A stretch of DNA of 64,000 nt from Clostridium sp. AWRP (GCF_004006395.2 NZ_CP029758.2:4278001-4342000); one strand, 5' to 3'; positions 52,771 through 62,599 are shown, counted from the stretch's first letter. Notes: generated by a model from the sequence alone, not told the origin. A program made the numbers and translations.

Positions 52771-53139
52771 TTATAGAACTTCAGGCGCTAGTGATAATAT
52801 TTTTGTATAATCTTTATCTCTTAGCTCTCTCGCAACTGGTCCGAAGATACGAGTTCCCTTTGGTTGCTTATCATCTTTTATTATAACAGCAGCATTCTCA
52901 TCAAACTTTATATATGAACCGTCTGCTCTTCTAAGTCCTCTTACAGATCTGACGATAACAGCCTTTACAACTTCTCCTTTTTTAACAACACCGCCTGGTG
53001 TTGCACTTTTAACGCTAGCAACTATTGTATCACCGATGTTTCCCCATTTTCTCTTGGATCCACCTAAAACTCTTATACACATAATTTCCTTAGCTCCGGA
53101 ATTATCTGCAACTTTCAATAATGTCTGTTGTTGAATCAT
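52771..53139 (-). CDS. rplN: 50S ribosomal protein L14
   Basis: 122 residues: MIQQQTLLKVADNSGAKEIMCIRVLGGS, GTRIFGPVARELRDKDYTKILSLAPEVL, canonical. Confidence 0.98.
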   Translation of the reverse strand: MIQQQTLLKVADNSGAKEIMCIRVLGGSKRKWGNIGDTIVASVKSATPGGVVKKGEVVKAVIVRSVRGLRRADGSYIKFDENAAVIIKDDKQPKGTRIFGPVARELRDKDYTKILSLAPEVL

Positions 53140-53167
53140 TGAAAATACCCTCCTTTCAGCTATTATA

Positions 53168-53422
53168 CTATTTAGCCTTTTCTACTATTTCCACAAGTCT
53201 CCATCTCTTATCCTTGGATAAAGGTCTTGTTTCCATTATTAATACTCTATCATTATTTCTTGCTTCATTGTTTTCATCATGAGCTTTAAATTTAGTAGTT
53301 CTGTTAACTGTTTTTCCGTACAGTGGATGACGTACTTTAGTTTCAACTGCAACTACTATAGTTTTATCCATTTTATCTGAGATAACTCTTCCTGTTCTTG
53401 TCTTTCTGTATCCTCTTTCCAC
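53168..53422 (-). CDS. rpsQ: 30S ribosomal protein S17
   Basis: 84 residues; RKTRTGRVISDKMDKTIVVAVETKVRHPLYGKTVNRTTKFKAHD, typical S17. Confidence 0.97.
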   Translation of the reverse strand: MERGYRKTRTGRVISDKMDKTIVVAVETKVRHPLYGKTVNRTTKFKAHDENNEARNNDRVLIMETRPLSKDKRWRLVEIVEKAK

Positions 53423-53442
53423 AGAATAAACCTCCTTTCAAA

Positions 53443-53655
53443 CTATTGTTCAAATGATCTTAGCTCTTCTTCCCTAAGGATGGTTTTAATTTGGGCTATA
53501 GATTTTTTGACTTCCTTTATTCTCATTGGATTTTCTAATTGACCTGTAGCCAATTGAAATCTCAAATTAAACAATTCTGACTTAAGATCTTGTACCTTTG
53601 CCTGTAAATCTTGAGTGCTGCTTTGTCTTAACTCTTGCAATTCTCTAGCCTTCAT
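53443..53655 (-). CDS. rpmC: 50S ribosomal protein L29
   Basis: 70 residues from ATG 53655 (MKARELQELRQ). The longer frame to 53679 reaches into rplP and lacks the family start. The chosen start overlaps the rplP end by 11 bases. Confidence 0.96.
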   Translation of the reverse strand: MKARELQELRQSSTQDLQAKVQDLKSELFNLRFQLATGQLENPMRIKEVKKSIAQIKTILREEELRSFEQ

Positions 53656-54082
53656 TGCTTTCACCACCCACTTCTTCAAAATCTTTTCTTGTAACGAACT
53701 TAGTCTTTATAGGCAATTTATGTGATGCAAGCCTCATTGCTTCTCTTGCTACTGGTTCAGGAACACCTGATAGTTCAAATAATACCCTACCTGGTTTAAC
53801 AACTGCTACCCAATATTCTGGTGATCCTTTACCTGATCCCATACGTGTTTCAGCAGGTTTTTCTGTAATTGGTTTATCTGGGAAAATCTTTATCCAAAGT
53901 TTTCCTCCTCTTTTGATATATCTATTTATAGCTATTCTGGCTGCTTCTATCTGATTTGCTGTTATCCATGCACATTCTGTAGCCTGTATAGCGTAATCTC
54001 CATATGCTATAAAATTACCTCTTGTAGCTTTGCCTTTCATTCTACCACGTTGTACCTTACGATGCTTAACTCTCTTAGGCAT
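53645..54082 (-). CDS. rplP: 50S ribosomal protein L16
   Basis: 145 residues from ATG 54082 (MPKRVKHRKVQRGRMKGKATRGN). WITANQIEAARIAINRYIKRGGKLWIKIFPDKP, MGSGKGSPEYWVAVVKPGRVLFE. An ATG at 54088 is in frame but less typical. Confidence 0.97.
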   Translation of the reverse strand: MPKRVKHRKVQRGRMKGKATRGNFIAYGDYAIQATECAWITANQIEAARIAINRYIKRGGKLWIKIFPDKPITEKPAETRMGSGKGSPEYWVAVVKPGRVLFELSGVPEPVAREAMRLASHKLPIKTKFVTRKDFEEVGGESNEG

Positions 54083-54105
54083 TAACATATGCTATTCCTC
54101 CTTCC

Positions 54106-54777
54106 CTATGCTTTAACTTCTTCCTTGTTTTCAACAGGTTTTTTAGCAGGGAGCACTTCTCCTCTATATACCCATACTTTTACACCTATTTTACCATATG
54201 TGGTATTTGCTTCTGCAAATCCATAATCTATGTCGGCTCTTAATGTCTGAAGTGGAATTGTACCTTCATGATATGACTCAGCTCTTGCAATTTCTGCGCC
54301 TCCAAGTCTTCCTGAACATGTAATCTTAACACCCTTAACACCAGACTTCATAGCTCTCTGTATTGTTTGTTTCATAGCTCTTCTAAAAGAAATTCTCTTT
54401 TCTAATTGCAAAGCTACATTTTCTGCCATAAGTTGGGCATCAGCTTCTGCCTGCTTTACTTCAACGATATTTATAAGCACAGTTTTTTCTGTAACCATTT
54501 TTTGAATTTCAGCTTTTAAAGCGTTAATTCCCTGGCCGCCTTTTCCTATTATCATTCCAGGCTTTGCAGTAAATACATTTAGCTTAACTCTTTTTGCTGC
54601 TCTTTCAATTTGAATCTTTGAAACTCCAGCAATAGCAGTTTTTGCTTTTACAAATTTTCTAATTTTATTATCTTCAACTATATTGTCTGCAAAATTTTTC
54701 TTATCTGCATACCATTTAGCATCCCATTCTTTAATAACACCAACTCTTAGGCCATGTGGATGTACTTTCTGTCCCAT
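54106..54777 (-). CDS. rpsC: 30S ribosomal protein S3
   Basis: 223 residues. MGQKVHPHGLRVGVIKEWDAKWYA; KH domain with MIIGKGGQGINALKAEI; C-terminal S3 domain AIARAESYHEGTIPLQTLRADIDYGFAEANTTYGKIGVKVWVYRGE. Confidence 0.98.
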   Translation of the reverse strand: MGQKVHPHGLRVGVIKEWDAKWYADKKNFADNIVEDNKIRKFVKAKTAIAGVSKIQIERAAKRVKLNVFTAKPGMIIGKGGQGINALKAEIQKMVTEKTVLINIVEVKQAEADAQLMAENVALQLEKRISFRRAMKQTIQRAMKSGVKGVKITCSGRLGGAEIARAESYHEGTIPLQTLRADIDYGFAEANTTYGKIGVKVWVYRGEVLPAKKPVENKEEVKA

Positions 54778-54795
54778 CTGTTTCCCTCCTTCTTA

Positions 54796-55131
54796 TTACT
54801 CTCTTTCCTTAACTACCAAAGTTATGTGACTACTTCTCTTATTTATTCTAAACGCTCTACCTTGAGCATGTGGTTGAAATCTCTTTAATGTTGGACCTTC
54901 ACAAGCATAAGCTTCTGAAACATATAGATTATCCTTATCTAAATCCAAGTTATTCTCTGCATTAGCAACTGCTGATTTGAGAACTTTATTAACCACTACA
55001 GCTGCATCTCTTGGAGTATATTTTAATATAGCAAAAGCTTCATTTACATTTTTGCCTCTAACCAAATTAAGTACAACTCCTACTTTCATTGAAGACATTC
55101 TAACATATCTAGCTATAGCCTTAGCTTCCAT
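54796..55131 (-). CDS. rplV: 50S ribosomal protein L22
   Basis: 111 residues; AIARYVRMSSMKVGVVLNLVRGKNVNEAFAIL, GPTLKRFQPHAQGRAFRINKRSSHITLVV. Its loop lines the exit tunnel. Confidence 0.98.
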   Translation of the reverse strand: MEAKAIARYVRMSSMKVGVVLNLVRGKNVNEAFAILKYTPRDAAVVVNKVLKSAVANAENNLDLDKDNLYVSEAYACEGPTLKRFQPHAQGRAFRINKRSSHITLVVKERE

Positions 55132-55152
55132 TTATTCTACCTCCCTTCCTAA

Positions 55153-55449
55153 CTACTTTTGAGGAGCAACACGAGTTGTTTTTTCAGTTTTATCTGCGGC
55201 GTGTCCCCTGTATGTTCTAGTTAGTGCAAATTCTCCTAATTTGTGTCCTACCATATCCTCTGATATATATACAGGAACATGCTTTCTTCCATCATGAACT
55301 GCTATAGTGTGACCTATCATCTGAGGAAATATTGTTGAACTTCTTGACCAAGTTTTTATAACTTTCTTTTCACCATTTTTATTTAATTCATTTATTTTCT
55401 TTAAAAGTGCTTCTTGGACATAAGGTCCTTTTTTAACTGATCTGCTCAT
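55153..55449 (-). CDS. rpsS: 30S ribosomal protein S19
   Basis: 98 residues; SRSVKKGPYVQEALLKKI, TWSRSSTIFPQMIGHTIAVHDGRKHVPVYISEDMVGHKLGEFALTRTYRGH. Confidence 0.98.
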   Translation of the reverse strand: MSRSVKKGPYVQEALLKKINELNKNGEKKVIKTWSRSSTIFPQMIGHTIAVHDGRKHVPVYISEDMVGHKLGEFALTRTYRGHAADKTEKTTRVAPQK

Positions 55450-55560
55450 TCATTTTGCCTCCCTTCATACAATTTGCATGATATAACTTTTTCGTTTATA
55501 GCTAAAAGCAACTGGTTCGTTAAATAGAAGTCAGTGAAGAGAACGTATATTCTCTTCAAA

Positions 55561-56394
55561 CTATTTACTATTTCTTCTCTTAACTATAAATCTGTCTGAA
55601 TACTTATTATGTTTTCTAGTCTTATATCCTAATGCAGGTTTACCCCATGGAGTAAGTGGTCCTGGATGACCTACTGGAGCCTTACCTTCACCACCACCAT
55701 GTGGATGGTCATTAGGGTTCATAACAGAACCTCTAACTGTAGGTCTTACTCCTAAGTGTCTCTTTCTTCCTGCCTTACCTATGCTAACTATCTCATGAGT
55801 TAAATTTGAAACTGTTCCAATTGTAGCTCTACATGCTATTCTTACATGTCTCATCTCACCACTTGGAAGTCTTAATGTTGCATAATTTCCTTCTTTAGCC
55901 ATAAGCTGAGCTGAAGCTCCTGCAGATCTTACAAGTTGTGCTCCCTTTCCTGCTTGTAATTCTACATTATGAATTATAGTACCAACAGGTATATTTACTA
56001 GTGGCAAACAATTTCCAATTTTTATATCTGAATCTGGTCCTGAGACTACAGCATCTCCAACTTTTAATCCAACTGGAGCTATTATATATCTCTTTTCTCC
56101 ATCAGCATAAACTACTAAAGCTATATATGCTGATCTATTAGGATCATATTCTATAGTAGCAACCTTTGCTGGTATGCCATCTTTATTTCTCTTAAAATCT
56201 ATTAATCTATACTTTTGTTTTGCTCCGCCACCTATATGACGAACTGTTATTTTACCGTGAGCATTTCTACCACCACTTCTTTTTAAAGGTGAAAGAAGTG
56301 ATTTTTCTGGTACATCTGTAGTTATTTCTTCAAATGTACTTACAGTCATATTCCTTCTTGAAGGTGTAGTAGGTTTAAATCCTTTAACTGCCAT
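55561..56394 (-). CDS. rplB: 50S ribosomal protein L2
   Basis: 277 residues, standard length. AVKGFKPTTPSRRNMTVSTFEEIT; the conserved His region GSVMNPNDHPHGGGEGKAPVG near the peptidyl transferase centre. Confidence 0.99.
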   Translation of the reverse strand: MAVKGFKPTTPSRRNMTVSTFEEITTDVPEKSLLSPLKRSGGRNAHGKITVRHIGGGAKQKYRLIDFKRNKDGIPAKVATIEYDPNRSAYIALVVYADGEKRYIIAPVGLKVGDAVVSGPDSDIKIGNCLPLVNIPVGTIIHNVELQAGKGAQLVRSAGASAQLMAKEGNYATLRLPSGEMRHVRIACRATIGTVSNLTHEIVSIGKAGRKRHLGVRPTVRGSVMNPNDHPHGGGEGKAPVGHPGPLTPWGKPALGYKTRKHNKYSDRFIVKRRNSK

Positions 56395-56448
56395 AACGGT
56401 ATTCCCTCCTTTTTTCGCTTATCTGGATTTCTCCAATAACTGCTTTAA

Positions 56449-56748
56449 TTATTGTTCCATTCCATCAAAAAATTCTATTGTCTTACTATCTTCCTTGAGC
56501 TTTACAATAGCTTTTTTGAAATCCGCTCTTTTTCCAATATGAACGCCAACTCTTTTTTTCTTTCCTATATATCTTGCTGTTGTTACATTTTCAACGCTTA
56601 CTCCGAAAACATCTTCTACAGCTTTCTTTATCATTGACTTGTTTGCATGTATGTCAACTATAAAGGTGTATTTCTTCTCATTCATGCCAGCCATGCTCTT
56701 TTCTGTTACAACAGGCCTTCTTATGATGTCATAATTAGTATATTTCAT
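56449..56748 (-). CDS. rplW: 50S ribosomal protein L23
   Basis: 99 residues; YDIIRRPVVTEKSMAGMNEKKYTFIVDIHANKSMIKKAVEDVFGV. Starts in a TAATG overlap with rplD. It is the docking site for SRP and trigger factor. Confidence 0.98.
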   Translation of the reverse strand: MKYTNYDIIRRPVVTEKSMAGMNEKKYTFIVDIHANKSMIKKAVEDVFGVSVENVTTARYIGKKKRVGVHIGKRADFKKAIVKLKEDSKTIEFFDGMEQ

Positions 56749-57368
56749 TATGCATACACCTCCTCAATTTTTGATACAGCATCTTTTGTTATTATAAGTT
56801 TTTCATACTTTAATAAATCATAAACATTCAAATTATTAACAGGTATAACTGATACGCCCTGTATATTTCTACCTGATACATATACATTTTTATTTGATTC
56901 AGCTGTAACAATTAATGTCTTCTTTGCATTAAATGCATCTAACATCTTTACTATTTCTTTTGTCTTTGGAGCTTCTAATTCTAAGTTTTCCAAAACAACC
57001 ATTTCATTATCTGATACTTTACTAGACAATGCTGATTTCATAGCTACTCTTTTCACTGATTTTGTAACTGAGATTCTATAGTCTCTAGGTTTTACAGCAA
57101 AAACTATACCACCGTGAATCCATTGTGGTGATCTTATAGATCCTTGTCTTGCTCTACCTGTTCCTTTTTGTCTCCATGGTTTAATTCCACCTCCAGAAAC
57201 CTCAGCTCTAGTCTTTGCTGACTGAGTTCCCTGTCTCTTGTTAGCAAGTAATGCTACAACTACTTGGTGAACAGCATTTTCGTTTACTTCAACTCCAAAT
57301 ACTTTATCTGATAATTCAAAATCTCCGACTTTTTGACCTTCTTTATTAAATAATCCTACTTTAGGCAT
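56748..57368 (-). CDS. rplD: 50S ribosomal protein L4
   Basis: 206 residues; KTRAEVSGGGIKPWRQKGTGRARQGSIRSPQWIHGGIVFAVKPRDY is the tunnel loop. L4 of other bacteria autoregulates the S10 operon; here the leader at 58444-58596 would be the natural target, which is untested. Confidence 0.98.
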   Translation of the reverse strand: MPKVGLFNKEGQKVGDFELSDKVFGVEVNENAVHQVVVALLANKRQGTQSAKTRAEVSGGGIKPWRQKGTGRARQGSIRSPQWIHGGIVFAVKPRDYRISVTKSVKRVAMKSALSSKVSDNEMVVLENLELEAPKTKEIVKMLDAFNAKKTLIVTAESNKNVYVSGRNIQGVSVIPVNNLNVYDLLKYEKLIITKDAVSKIEEVYA

Positions 57369-57392
57369 TCTGCATCCTCCTTTCTACTAAGA

Positions 57393-58022
57393 CTAAGCCT
57401 TAACTGTATTTCTTATTGCTACAAGTCCTTTGTTAGGTCCTGGTACTCCACCTTTTATCAAAATAATGTTTTTCTCTGGAATAACTTTTGCGACTTCTAA
57501 ATTTAACACTGTTGTATTTCTATTTCCCATATGTCCTGCCATTTTCATATTTTTAAATGTTCTGGATGGATCTGAACAAGCTCCCATTGAACCTGGTGCT
57601 CTATGAAATTTAGAACCATGGGACATTGGTCCTCTTTGAGCATTCCATCTTTTTATTGTACCCTGAAATCCCTTACCTTTAGAAACTCCAGATACATCAA
57701 CTTTATCTCCTGCTGTAAAAACATCTGCCTTTATTTCCTGGCCTTCCTTGTATTCACTAGCATTTTCAAGTTTGAATTCCCTTACAAATCTCTTTAATGT
57801 AACTCCTGCTTTTTCAAAATGTCCCTTCATTGGTTTGTTTACTAACTTTTCTCTTATATCACTAAAACCAACCTGTACAGCCTCATACCCATCTTTTTCT
57901 ACAGTTTTCTTCTGTATAACAGCACAAGGTCCTGCTTCAATTACTGTAACAGGAATTACCTTTCCATTTTCATTAAATATCTGAGTCATACCAAGCTTTC
58001 TACCTAATATAGCTTTTTTCAT
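57393..58022 (-). CDS. rplC: 50S ribosomal protein L3
   Basis: 209 residues; KKAILGRKLGMTQIFNENGKVIPVTVIEAGPC, KRWNAQRGPMSHGSKFHRAPGSMGACSDPSRTFKNMKMAGHMG. Confidence 0.98.
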   Translation of the reverse strand: MKKAILGRKLGMTQIFNENGKVIPVTVIEAGPCAVIQKKTVEKDGYEAVQVGFSDIREKLVNKPMKGHFEKAGVTLKRFVREFKLENASEYKEGQEIKADVFTAGDKVDVSGVSKGKGFQGTIKRWNAQRGPMSHGSKFHRAPGSMGACSDPSRTFKNMKMAGHMGNRNTTVLNLEVAKVIPEKNIILIKGGVPGPNKGLVAIRNTVKA

Positions 58023-58091
58023 TTACATACACCTCCTAAACATATTAGCGGATCGCCAAAACGGTCATAATAGTTAGTAATAAACCACTTA

Positions 58092-58400
58092 TTACAATTT
58101 TATTTCAATATCAACACCTGCTGGTAAGTCAAGTCTCATTAACGCATCAACAGTTTTTGGTGATGGGCTTATTATATCTATCAATCTTTTATGAGTTCTT
58201 ATTTCAAATTGTTCTCTTGAATCTTTATATTTATGTGGGGCTCTCAAAATCGTAACCACATCTTTTTCTGTAGGCAGTGGCACTGGTCCTGCTACTTTTG
58301 CCCCTGTGGACTTAGCAGTTTCTACTATCTTTTCAGATGATTGATCTAATATTGTATGATCAAAAGCCTTTAATCTTATTCTAATTTTTTGTTTTGCCAT
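58092..58400 (-). CDS. rpsJ: 30S ribosomal protein S10 (NusE)
   Basis: 102 residues from ATG 58400 ([15 protein letters not shown]), with AAGGAGGG ahead. The in-frame extension to 58445 enters the leader RNA and lacks a site. S10 also acts as NusE in antitermination. First gene of the S10 operon. Confidence 0.98.
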
Positions 58401-58443
58401 TGTTATTTCCCTCCTTTTCATGCACGCTATGCTTCTTACGTAC

Positions 58444-58596
58444 AACAGCGGATATATTCTGTAAACTGTTCCAGGCGTTTCTTTTATTTTATGAAAGCAC
58501 TGCCTTTACAGAATCACCGTCGCCTAAGTTCAAGACCTAGGCATACTCAGTCAAGAATTACCCGGAAGCCCGGCAACCTCTTGCCTCATCGCTGTT
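58444..58596 (-). promoter_or_regulatory. Structured S10-operon 5' leader
   Basis: On the minus strand the leader is closed by a 7-bp AACAGCG/CGCTGTT stem (58596-58590 with 58450-58444). Inside are a 4-bp CCGG hairpin (58562-58573), an 8-bp hairpin with one G-U (58522-58542), and a perfect 10-bp stem (58514-58505 with 58465-58456). The multibranch shape, placed between promoter and rpsJ, is a typical r-protein autoregulatory leader. Confidence 0.7.
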
Positions 58597-58615
58597 ATAA
58601 CATCACAACTTCTTA

Positions 58616-58644
58616 ATTATACAATAAATTTATATACATGACAA
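58616..58644 (-). promoter_or_regulatory. Promoter of the S10 operon
   Basis: On the minus strand TTGTCA (58644-58639) and TATAAT (58621-58616) with a 17-base spacer, directly before the leader. It lies just after the tuf terminator. Confidence 0.85.
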
Positions 58645-58668
58645 GTAAAAATTTATATTTCTACTTAT

Positions 58669-58700
58669 TAAAAAGGAAAGAGTGCACTCTTTCCTTTTTA
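58669..58700 (-). terminator. Terminator after tuf
   Basis: Perfect 14-bp stem (58670-58683 with 58686-58699), AAAAAGG...CCTTTTT outer runs, 48 bases beyond the tuf stop. It separates the str operon from the S10 operon. Confidence 0.9.
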
Positions 58701-58747
58701 ATATAACATATTTAGTAAGTTTTACAAGTAATATATTTCTAGTTTAA

Positions 58748-59941
58748 TTACTCAGTTATTGTAGTAACAACACCTGATCCAACTGTTCTTCCGCCTTCTC
58801 TTATTGCAAATCTTAATCCTTCATGCATTGCTACTGGTGTTATAAGTTCTACGTTCATGTCTATGTGGTCTCCTGGCATTACCATTTCTACTCCTTCTGG
58901 TAATGCAATTGATCCTGTTACATCTGTTGTTCTAAAGTAAAATTGTGGTCTGTATCCATTGAAGAATGGTGTATGTCTTCCACCTTCTTCTTTCTTAAGT
59001 ACATATACCTGACCTACAAATTTCTTATGTGGATGTACTGTTCCTGGTTTTGCTAGTACTTGACCTCTTTCTACTTCGTCCCTCTGTATTCCTCTTAATA
59101 GTACTCCGATGTTATCTCCTGCCATTGCCTGGTCTAGAAGTTTTCTAAACATCTCTACTCCTGTACATGTTGTCTTCTTCTTCTCTTCCTTTAATCCTAC
59201 TATCTCTAATTCGTCTCCGATTTTTAATACTCCACTTTCTACTCTTCCTGTTGCTACTGTTCCTCTTCCTGTTATTGTGAATACATCTTCTATTGGCATT
59301 AAGAAGTCCTTATCTGTTGGTCTTTCTGGTGTTGGTATATATTCATCTACTGCATCCATTAATTCATGTATGCATTTTGTTGCTTCTGGATCATCTGGGT
59401 TCTCTAATACCTTTAACGCACTTCCTACTATTATTGGTACGTCGTCTCCTGGGAATCCATACTCACTTAATAATTCTCTTACTTCCATCTCTACTAATTC
59501 TAGTAATTCTGGATCGTCTACCTGGTCTGACTTATTTAAGAATACTACTATATACTGTACTCCTACTCTGCTTGCTAACAATATATGTTCTCTTGTCTGT
59601 GGCATTGGACCATCTGCTGCACTTACTACTAGAATTGCTCCATCCATTTGTGCTGCTCCTGTTATCATGTTCTTTACATAATCTGCATGTCCTGGACAAT
59701 CTACATGAGCATAGTGTCTCTTATCTGTCTCATATTCTACATGAGCTGTATTTATTGTTATTCCTCTTTCTTTTTCTTCTGGTGCTTTATCTATTTCATC
59801 ATACTTTGTTGCTGCTGCTTTTCCCTCTTTTGATAATACCATTGTTATTGCTGCTGTTAATGTTGTCTTACCATGGTCTACGTGTCCTATTGTTCCTATG
59901 TTTACATGTGGTTTGGTTCTTTCATACTTTTCTTTTGACAT
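58748..59941 (-). CDS. tuf: Elongation factor Tu
   Basis: 397 residues. G1 GHVDHGKTT, G2 RGITIN, G3 DCPGHADY, G4 NKSDQ, then domains 2 and 3 (GTVHPHKKFVGQVYVLKKEEGGRHTPF; GVEMVMPGDHIDM). It carries aminoacyl-tRNA to the ribosome. NKSDQ replaces the more usual NKCD(M/Q) with Ser in place of Cys. Codon use is strongly biased, as expected for high expression. Confidence 0.99.
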   Translation of the reverse strand: MSKEKYERTKPHVNIGTIGHVDHGKTTLTAAITMVLSKEGKAAATKYDEIDKAPEEKERGITINTAHVEYETDKRHYAHVDCPGHADYVKNMITGAAQMDGAILVVSAADGPMPQTREHILLASRVGVQYIVVFLNKSDQVDDPELLELVEMEVRELLSEYGFPGDDVPIIVGSALKVLENPDDPEATKCIHELMDAVDEYIPTPERPTDKDFLMPIEDVFTITGRGTVATGRVESGVLKIGDELEIVGLKEEKKKTTCTGVEMFRKLLDQAMAGDNIGVLLRGIQRDEVERGQVLAKPGTVHPHKKFVGQVYVLKKEEGGRHTPFFNGYRPQFYFRTTDVTGSIALPEGVEMVMPGDHIDMNVELITPVAMHEGLRFAIREGGRTVGSGVVTTITE

Positions 59942-59980
59942 TACTCTTCCTCCTTAAATACACTAATATATTAACTAAAA

Positions 59981-62050
59981 TTAGCTATTTCTCTCTCCTA
60001 CAATTTTCTCTTGAATACTCTTTGGCACTTCTTCATAATGGTCAAATGTCATTGAATAAACTCCTCTACCTTGTGTCCTAGATCTAAGTGTAGTAGCATA
60101 TCCAAACATTTCAGACAATGGGACAAACGCTCTTATAATTTCAGCTCCTGACCTTGGATCCATTCCTTCGATTCTTCCTCTTCTGGAATTTATGTCTCCC
60201 ATTACATCTCCCATATATTCTTCTGGTATTGTAACTTCAACTTTCATCATTGGCTCAAGTAAAACTGGGTCTGCTTTATTCATAGCATTCTTAAATGCCA
60301 TAGATCCAGCTATTTTAAATGCCATTTCTGATGAATCTACATCATGATAAGATCCATCATATAACTTAACCTTAAAGTTTATAGTTTCATATCCTGCAAT
60401 TACACCATTTTGAGCAGCTTCTTGAATTCCATTATCAACTGGTCCAATAAATTCTTTAGGAATAGCTCCTCCTACAATGGCATTTTCAAACGTATATCCT
60501 TCTTCTGAAGGTGACATCTCTATGGAACAATCACCATATTGTCCATGTCCACCAGACTGTCTAATAAATTTACCTTGTGCTTTAACAGTTTTTCTAATCG
60601 TCTCTTTATAGGCAACTTGTGGTTCACCAACATTACATTCTACTTTAAATTCCCTTTGAAGTCTATCAACAATTATTTCTAAGTGAAGTTCTCCCATACC
60701 TGCTATAATTGTTTGACCTGTCTCTTGATCTGTATAAGTTTTAAATGTTGGATCTTCTTCAGCAAGTTTAGCTAAAGCTATACCCATTTTCTCCTGACCA
60801 GCCTTTGTCTTTGGCTCTATAGCTACACGTATAACTGGTTCAGGGAATTCCATACTTTCAAGTACTATAGGACTGTTTTCATCGCAAAGAGTATTACCTG
60901 TAGTAGTATCTTTCAATCCTACTATAGCACCTAAATCACCTGCACGAAGTTCGTCAACTTCCTGTCTATGATTTGAATGCATCTTTACAAGTCTTGCAAT
61001 TCTTTCTTTTTTCCCTTTTGTTGAGTTATATACGTAAGTACCACTCTTCATAATTCCTGAGTAAACTCTTGTAAATGCTAATTTCCCTATAAAAGGATCT
61101 GTAGCAATTTTAAATGCCAATGCAGTTAATGGTGCATTATCATCAGCTACTCTTTCCATTTCCTCTTTAGTGTCAGGATCAGTACCTTTTACAGGTGGTA
61201 CATCAAGAGGTGATGGCATAAAATCAACTACGGCATCTATCATTGGCTGAACACCTTTGTTCTTATAAGAAGATCCACATAAAACTGGAACTATTTTATT
61301 TTCAATAACACCTTTCCTCATAGCAGCTACTATTTCTTCTTGTGTTATTTCTGCTCCATCTAAATATTTCATCATTAAATCTTCATCTAAATCGGCTACT
61401 GCTTCAATTAAAGCTGTTCTATACTCTTCTGCCTTATCTGCTAACTCATCAGGTATTTTAACTTCATCCATAACAGTTCCAAGATCATCTTCATATATTA
61501 TAGCTTCATTTTTAATAAGATCTACTATACCTTTAAATTTATCTTCTGTTCCAATTGGAATTTGAATAGGAACTGCATTACAGTGTAATCTTTCTCTCAA
61601 AGTATTTATACACATGTAAAAATCTGCTCCTACTGAATCCATTTTATTTACATAAACCATTCTTGGGACACCATAATTATCTGCCTGTCTCCATACAGTT
61701 TCTGTTTGTGGTTCAACGCCACTTTTGGCATCTAAAACAGTAACAGCTCCATCAAGAACTCTAAGTGATCTTTCAACTTCTACTGTAAAATCTACGTGTC
61801 CTGGTGTGTCTATTATATTTATTGCATAGCCTTTCCATTTACAAAAAGTAGCCGCAGAGGTTATAGTTATTCCTCTTTCTTGCTCCTGAGCCATCCAATC
61901 CATTGTAGCTTCACCATCATGTACTTCTCCTATTTTATGGGTTATTCCCGTATAGAAAAGTATACGCTCCGTAGTAGTAGTCTTTCCGGCATCAATATGT
62001 GCCATTATTCCTATATTACGGAACTTCTCTAGCGGATATTCTCTTTCCAC
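59981..62050 (-). CDS. fusA: Elongation factor G
   Basis: 689 residues. G domain with AHIDAGKTTTTERIL, ITITSAAT, DTPGHVDFTVEVERSLRVLDGAV, YVNKMD; later GMGELHLEIIVDRLQREF and GGAIPKEFIGPVDNGIQEA. It drives ribosome translocation. Located between rpsG and tuf in the str operon. Confidence 0.99.
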   Translation of the reverse strand: MEREYPLEKFRNIGIMAHIDAGKTTTTERILFYTGITHKIGEVHDGEATMDWMAQEQERGITITSAATFCKWKGYAINIIDTPGHVDFTVEVERSLRVLDGAVTVLDAKSGVEPQTETVWRQADNYGVPRMVYVNKMDSVGADFYMCINTLRERLHCNAVPIQIPIGTEDKFKGIVDLIKNEAIIYEDDLGTVMDEVKIPDELADKAEEYRTALIEAVADLDEDLMMKYLDGAEITQEEIVAAMRKGVIENKIVPVLCGSSYKNKGVQPMIDAVVDFMPSPLDVPPVKGTDPDTKEEMERVADDNAPLTALAFKIATDPFIGKLAFTRVYSGIMKSGTYVYNSTKGKKERIARLVKMHSNHRQEVDELRAGDLGAIVGLKDTTTGNTLCDENSPIVLESMEFPEPVIRVAIEPKTKAGQEKMGIALAKLAEEDPTFKTYTDQETGQTIIAGMGELHLEIIVDRLQREFKVECNVGEPQVAYKETIRKTVKAQGKFIRQSGGHGQYGDCSIEMSPSEEGYTFENAIVGGAIPKEFIGPVDNGIQEAAQNGVIAGYETINFKVKLYDGSYHDVDSSEMAFKIAGSMAFKNAMNKADPVLLEPMMKVEVTIPEEYMGDVMGDINSRRGRIEGMDPRSGAEIIRAFVPLSEMFGYATTLRSRTQGRGVYSMTFDHYEEVPKSIQEKIVGERNS

Positions 62051-62128
62051 TTAAATTTCCTCCTCGCAAGTGTAAATTTAGGATTTGACAAAACTGCTTT
62101 AGTAAAAATACCAAAACAGTTTTTAATA

Positions 62129-62599
62129 TTAATATCTATAATGTGCAAAAGCCTTATTAGCTTCAGCCATTTTATGAGTATCTTCTCTCTTCTTAACAGC
62201 TGCACCTGTATTATTTGCTGCATCCATTAATTCTGAAGCAAGTCTTTCTCTCATATATTTTTCATTTCTTTTTCTTGATGCAATAAGAAGCCATCTTATT
62301 CCTAAAGTCTGTCTTCTCTCTGGTCTAACTTCTATTGGAACCTGGTATGTTGCACCACCAATTCTTCTTGCTTTTACTTCTAGTAAAGGCATTATATTGT
62401 TCATTGCCTCTTCAAAAACTTCCATTGGCTCTTTATTTGTTTTTTCATGAATTATGTCAAAAGCTCCGTAGCATATTTTTTGAGCTACTCCCTTTTTACC
62501 ATCTTCCATTATACTGTTTACTAATTTTGTAACTACCTTACTATTATATACTGGATCTGGTAATACATCTCTTTTTCCTATATGTCCTTTTCTTGCCAC
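62129..62599 (-). CDS. rpsG: 30S ribosomal protein S7
   Basis: 156 residues; ARKGHIGKRDVLPDPVYNSKVVTKLVNSIMEDGKKGVAQKICYGAFDII, AFAHYRY at the end. S7 often autoregulates the str operon in bacteria. Confidence 0.98.
   Translation of the reverse strand: MARKGHIGKRDVLPDPVYNSKVVTKLVNSIMEDGKKGVAQKICYGAFDIIHEKTNKEPMEVFEEAMNNIMPLLEVKARRIGGATYQVPIEVRPERRQTLGIRWLLIASRKRNEKYMRERLASELMDAANNTGAAVKKREDTHKMAEANKAFAHYRY

Noticed and set aside
59293..60081. A 262-codon plus-strand reading frame, extremely Leu-rich, opposite tuf
   Set aside because: It is the antisense of the highly expressed tuf gene and fusA start; composition is forced by the tuf codon bias and there is no ribosome site.
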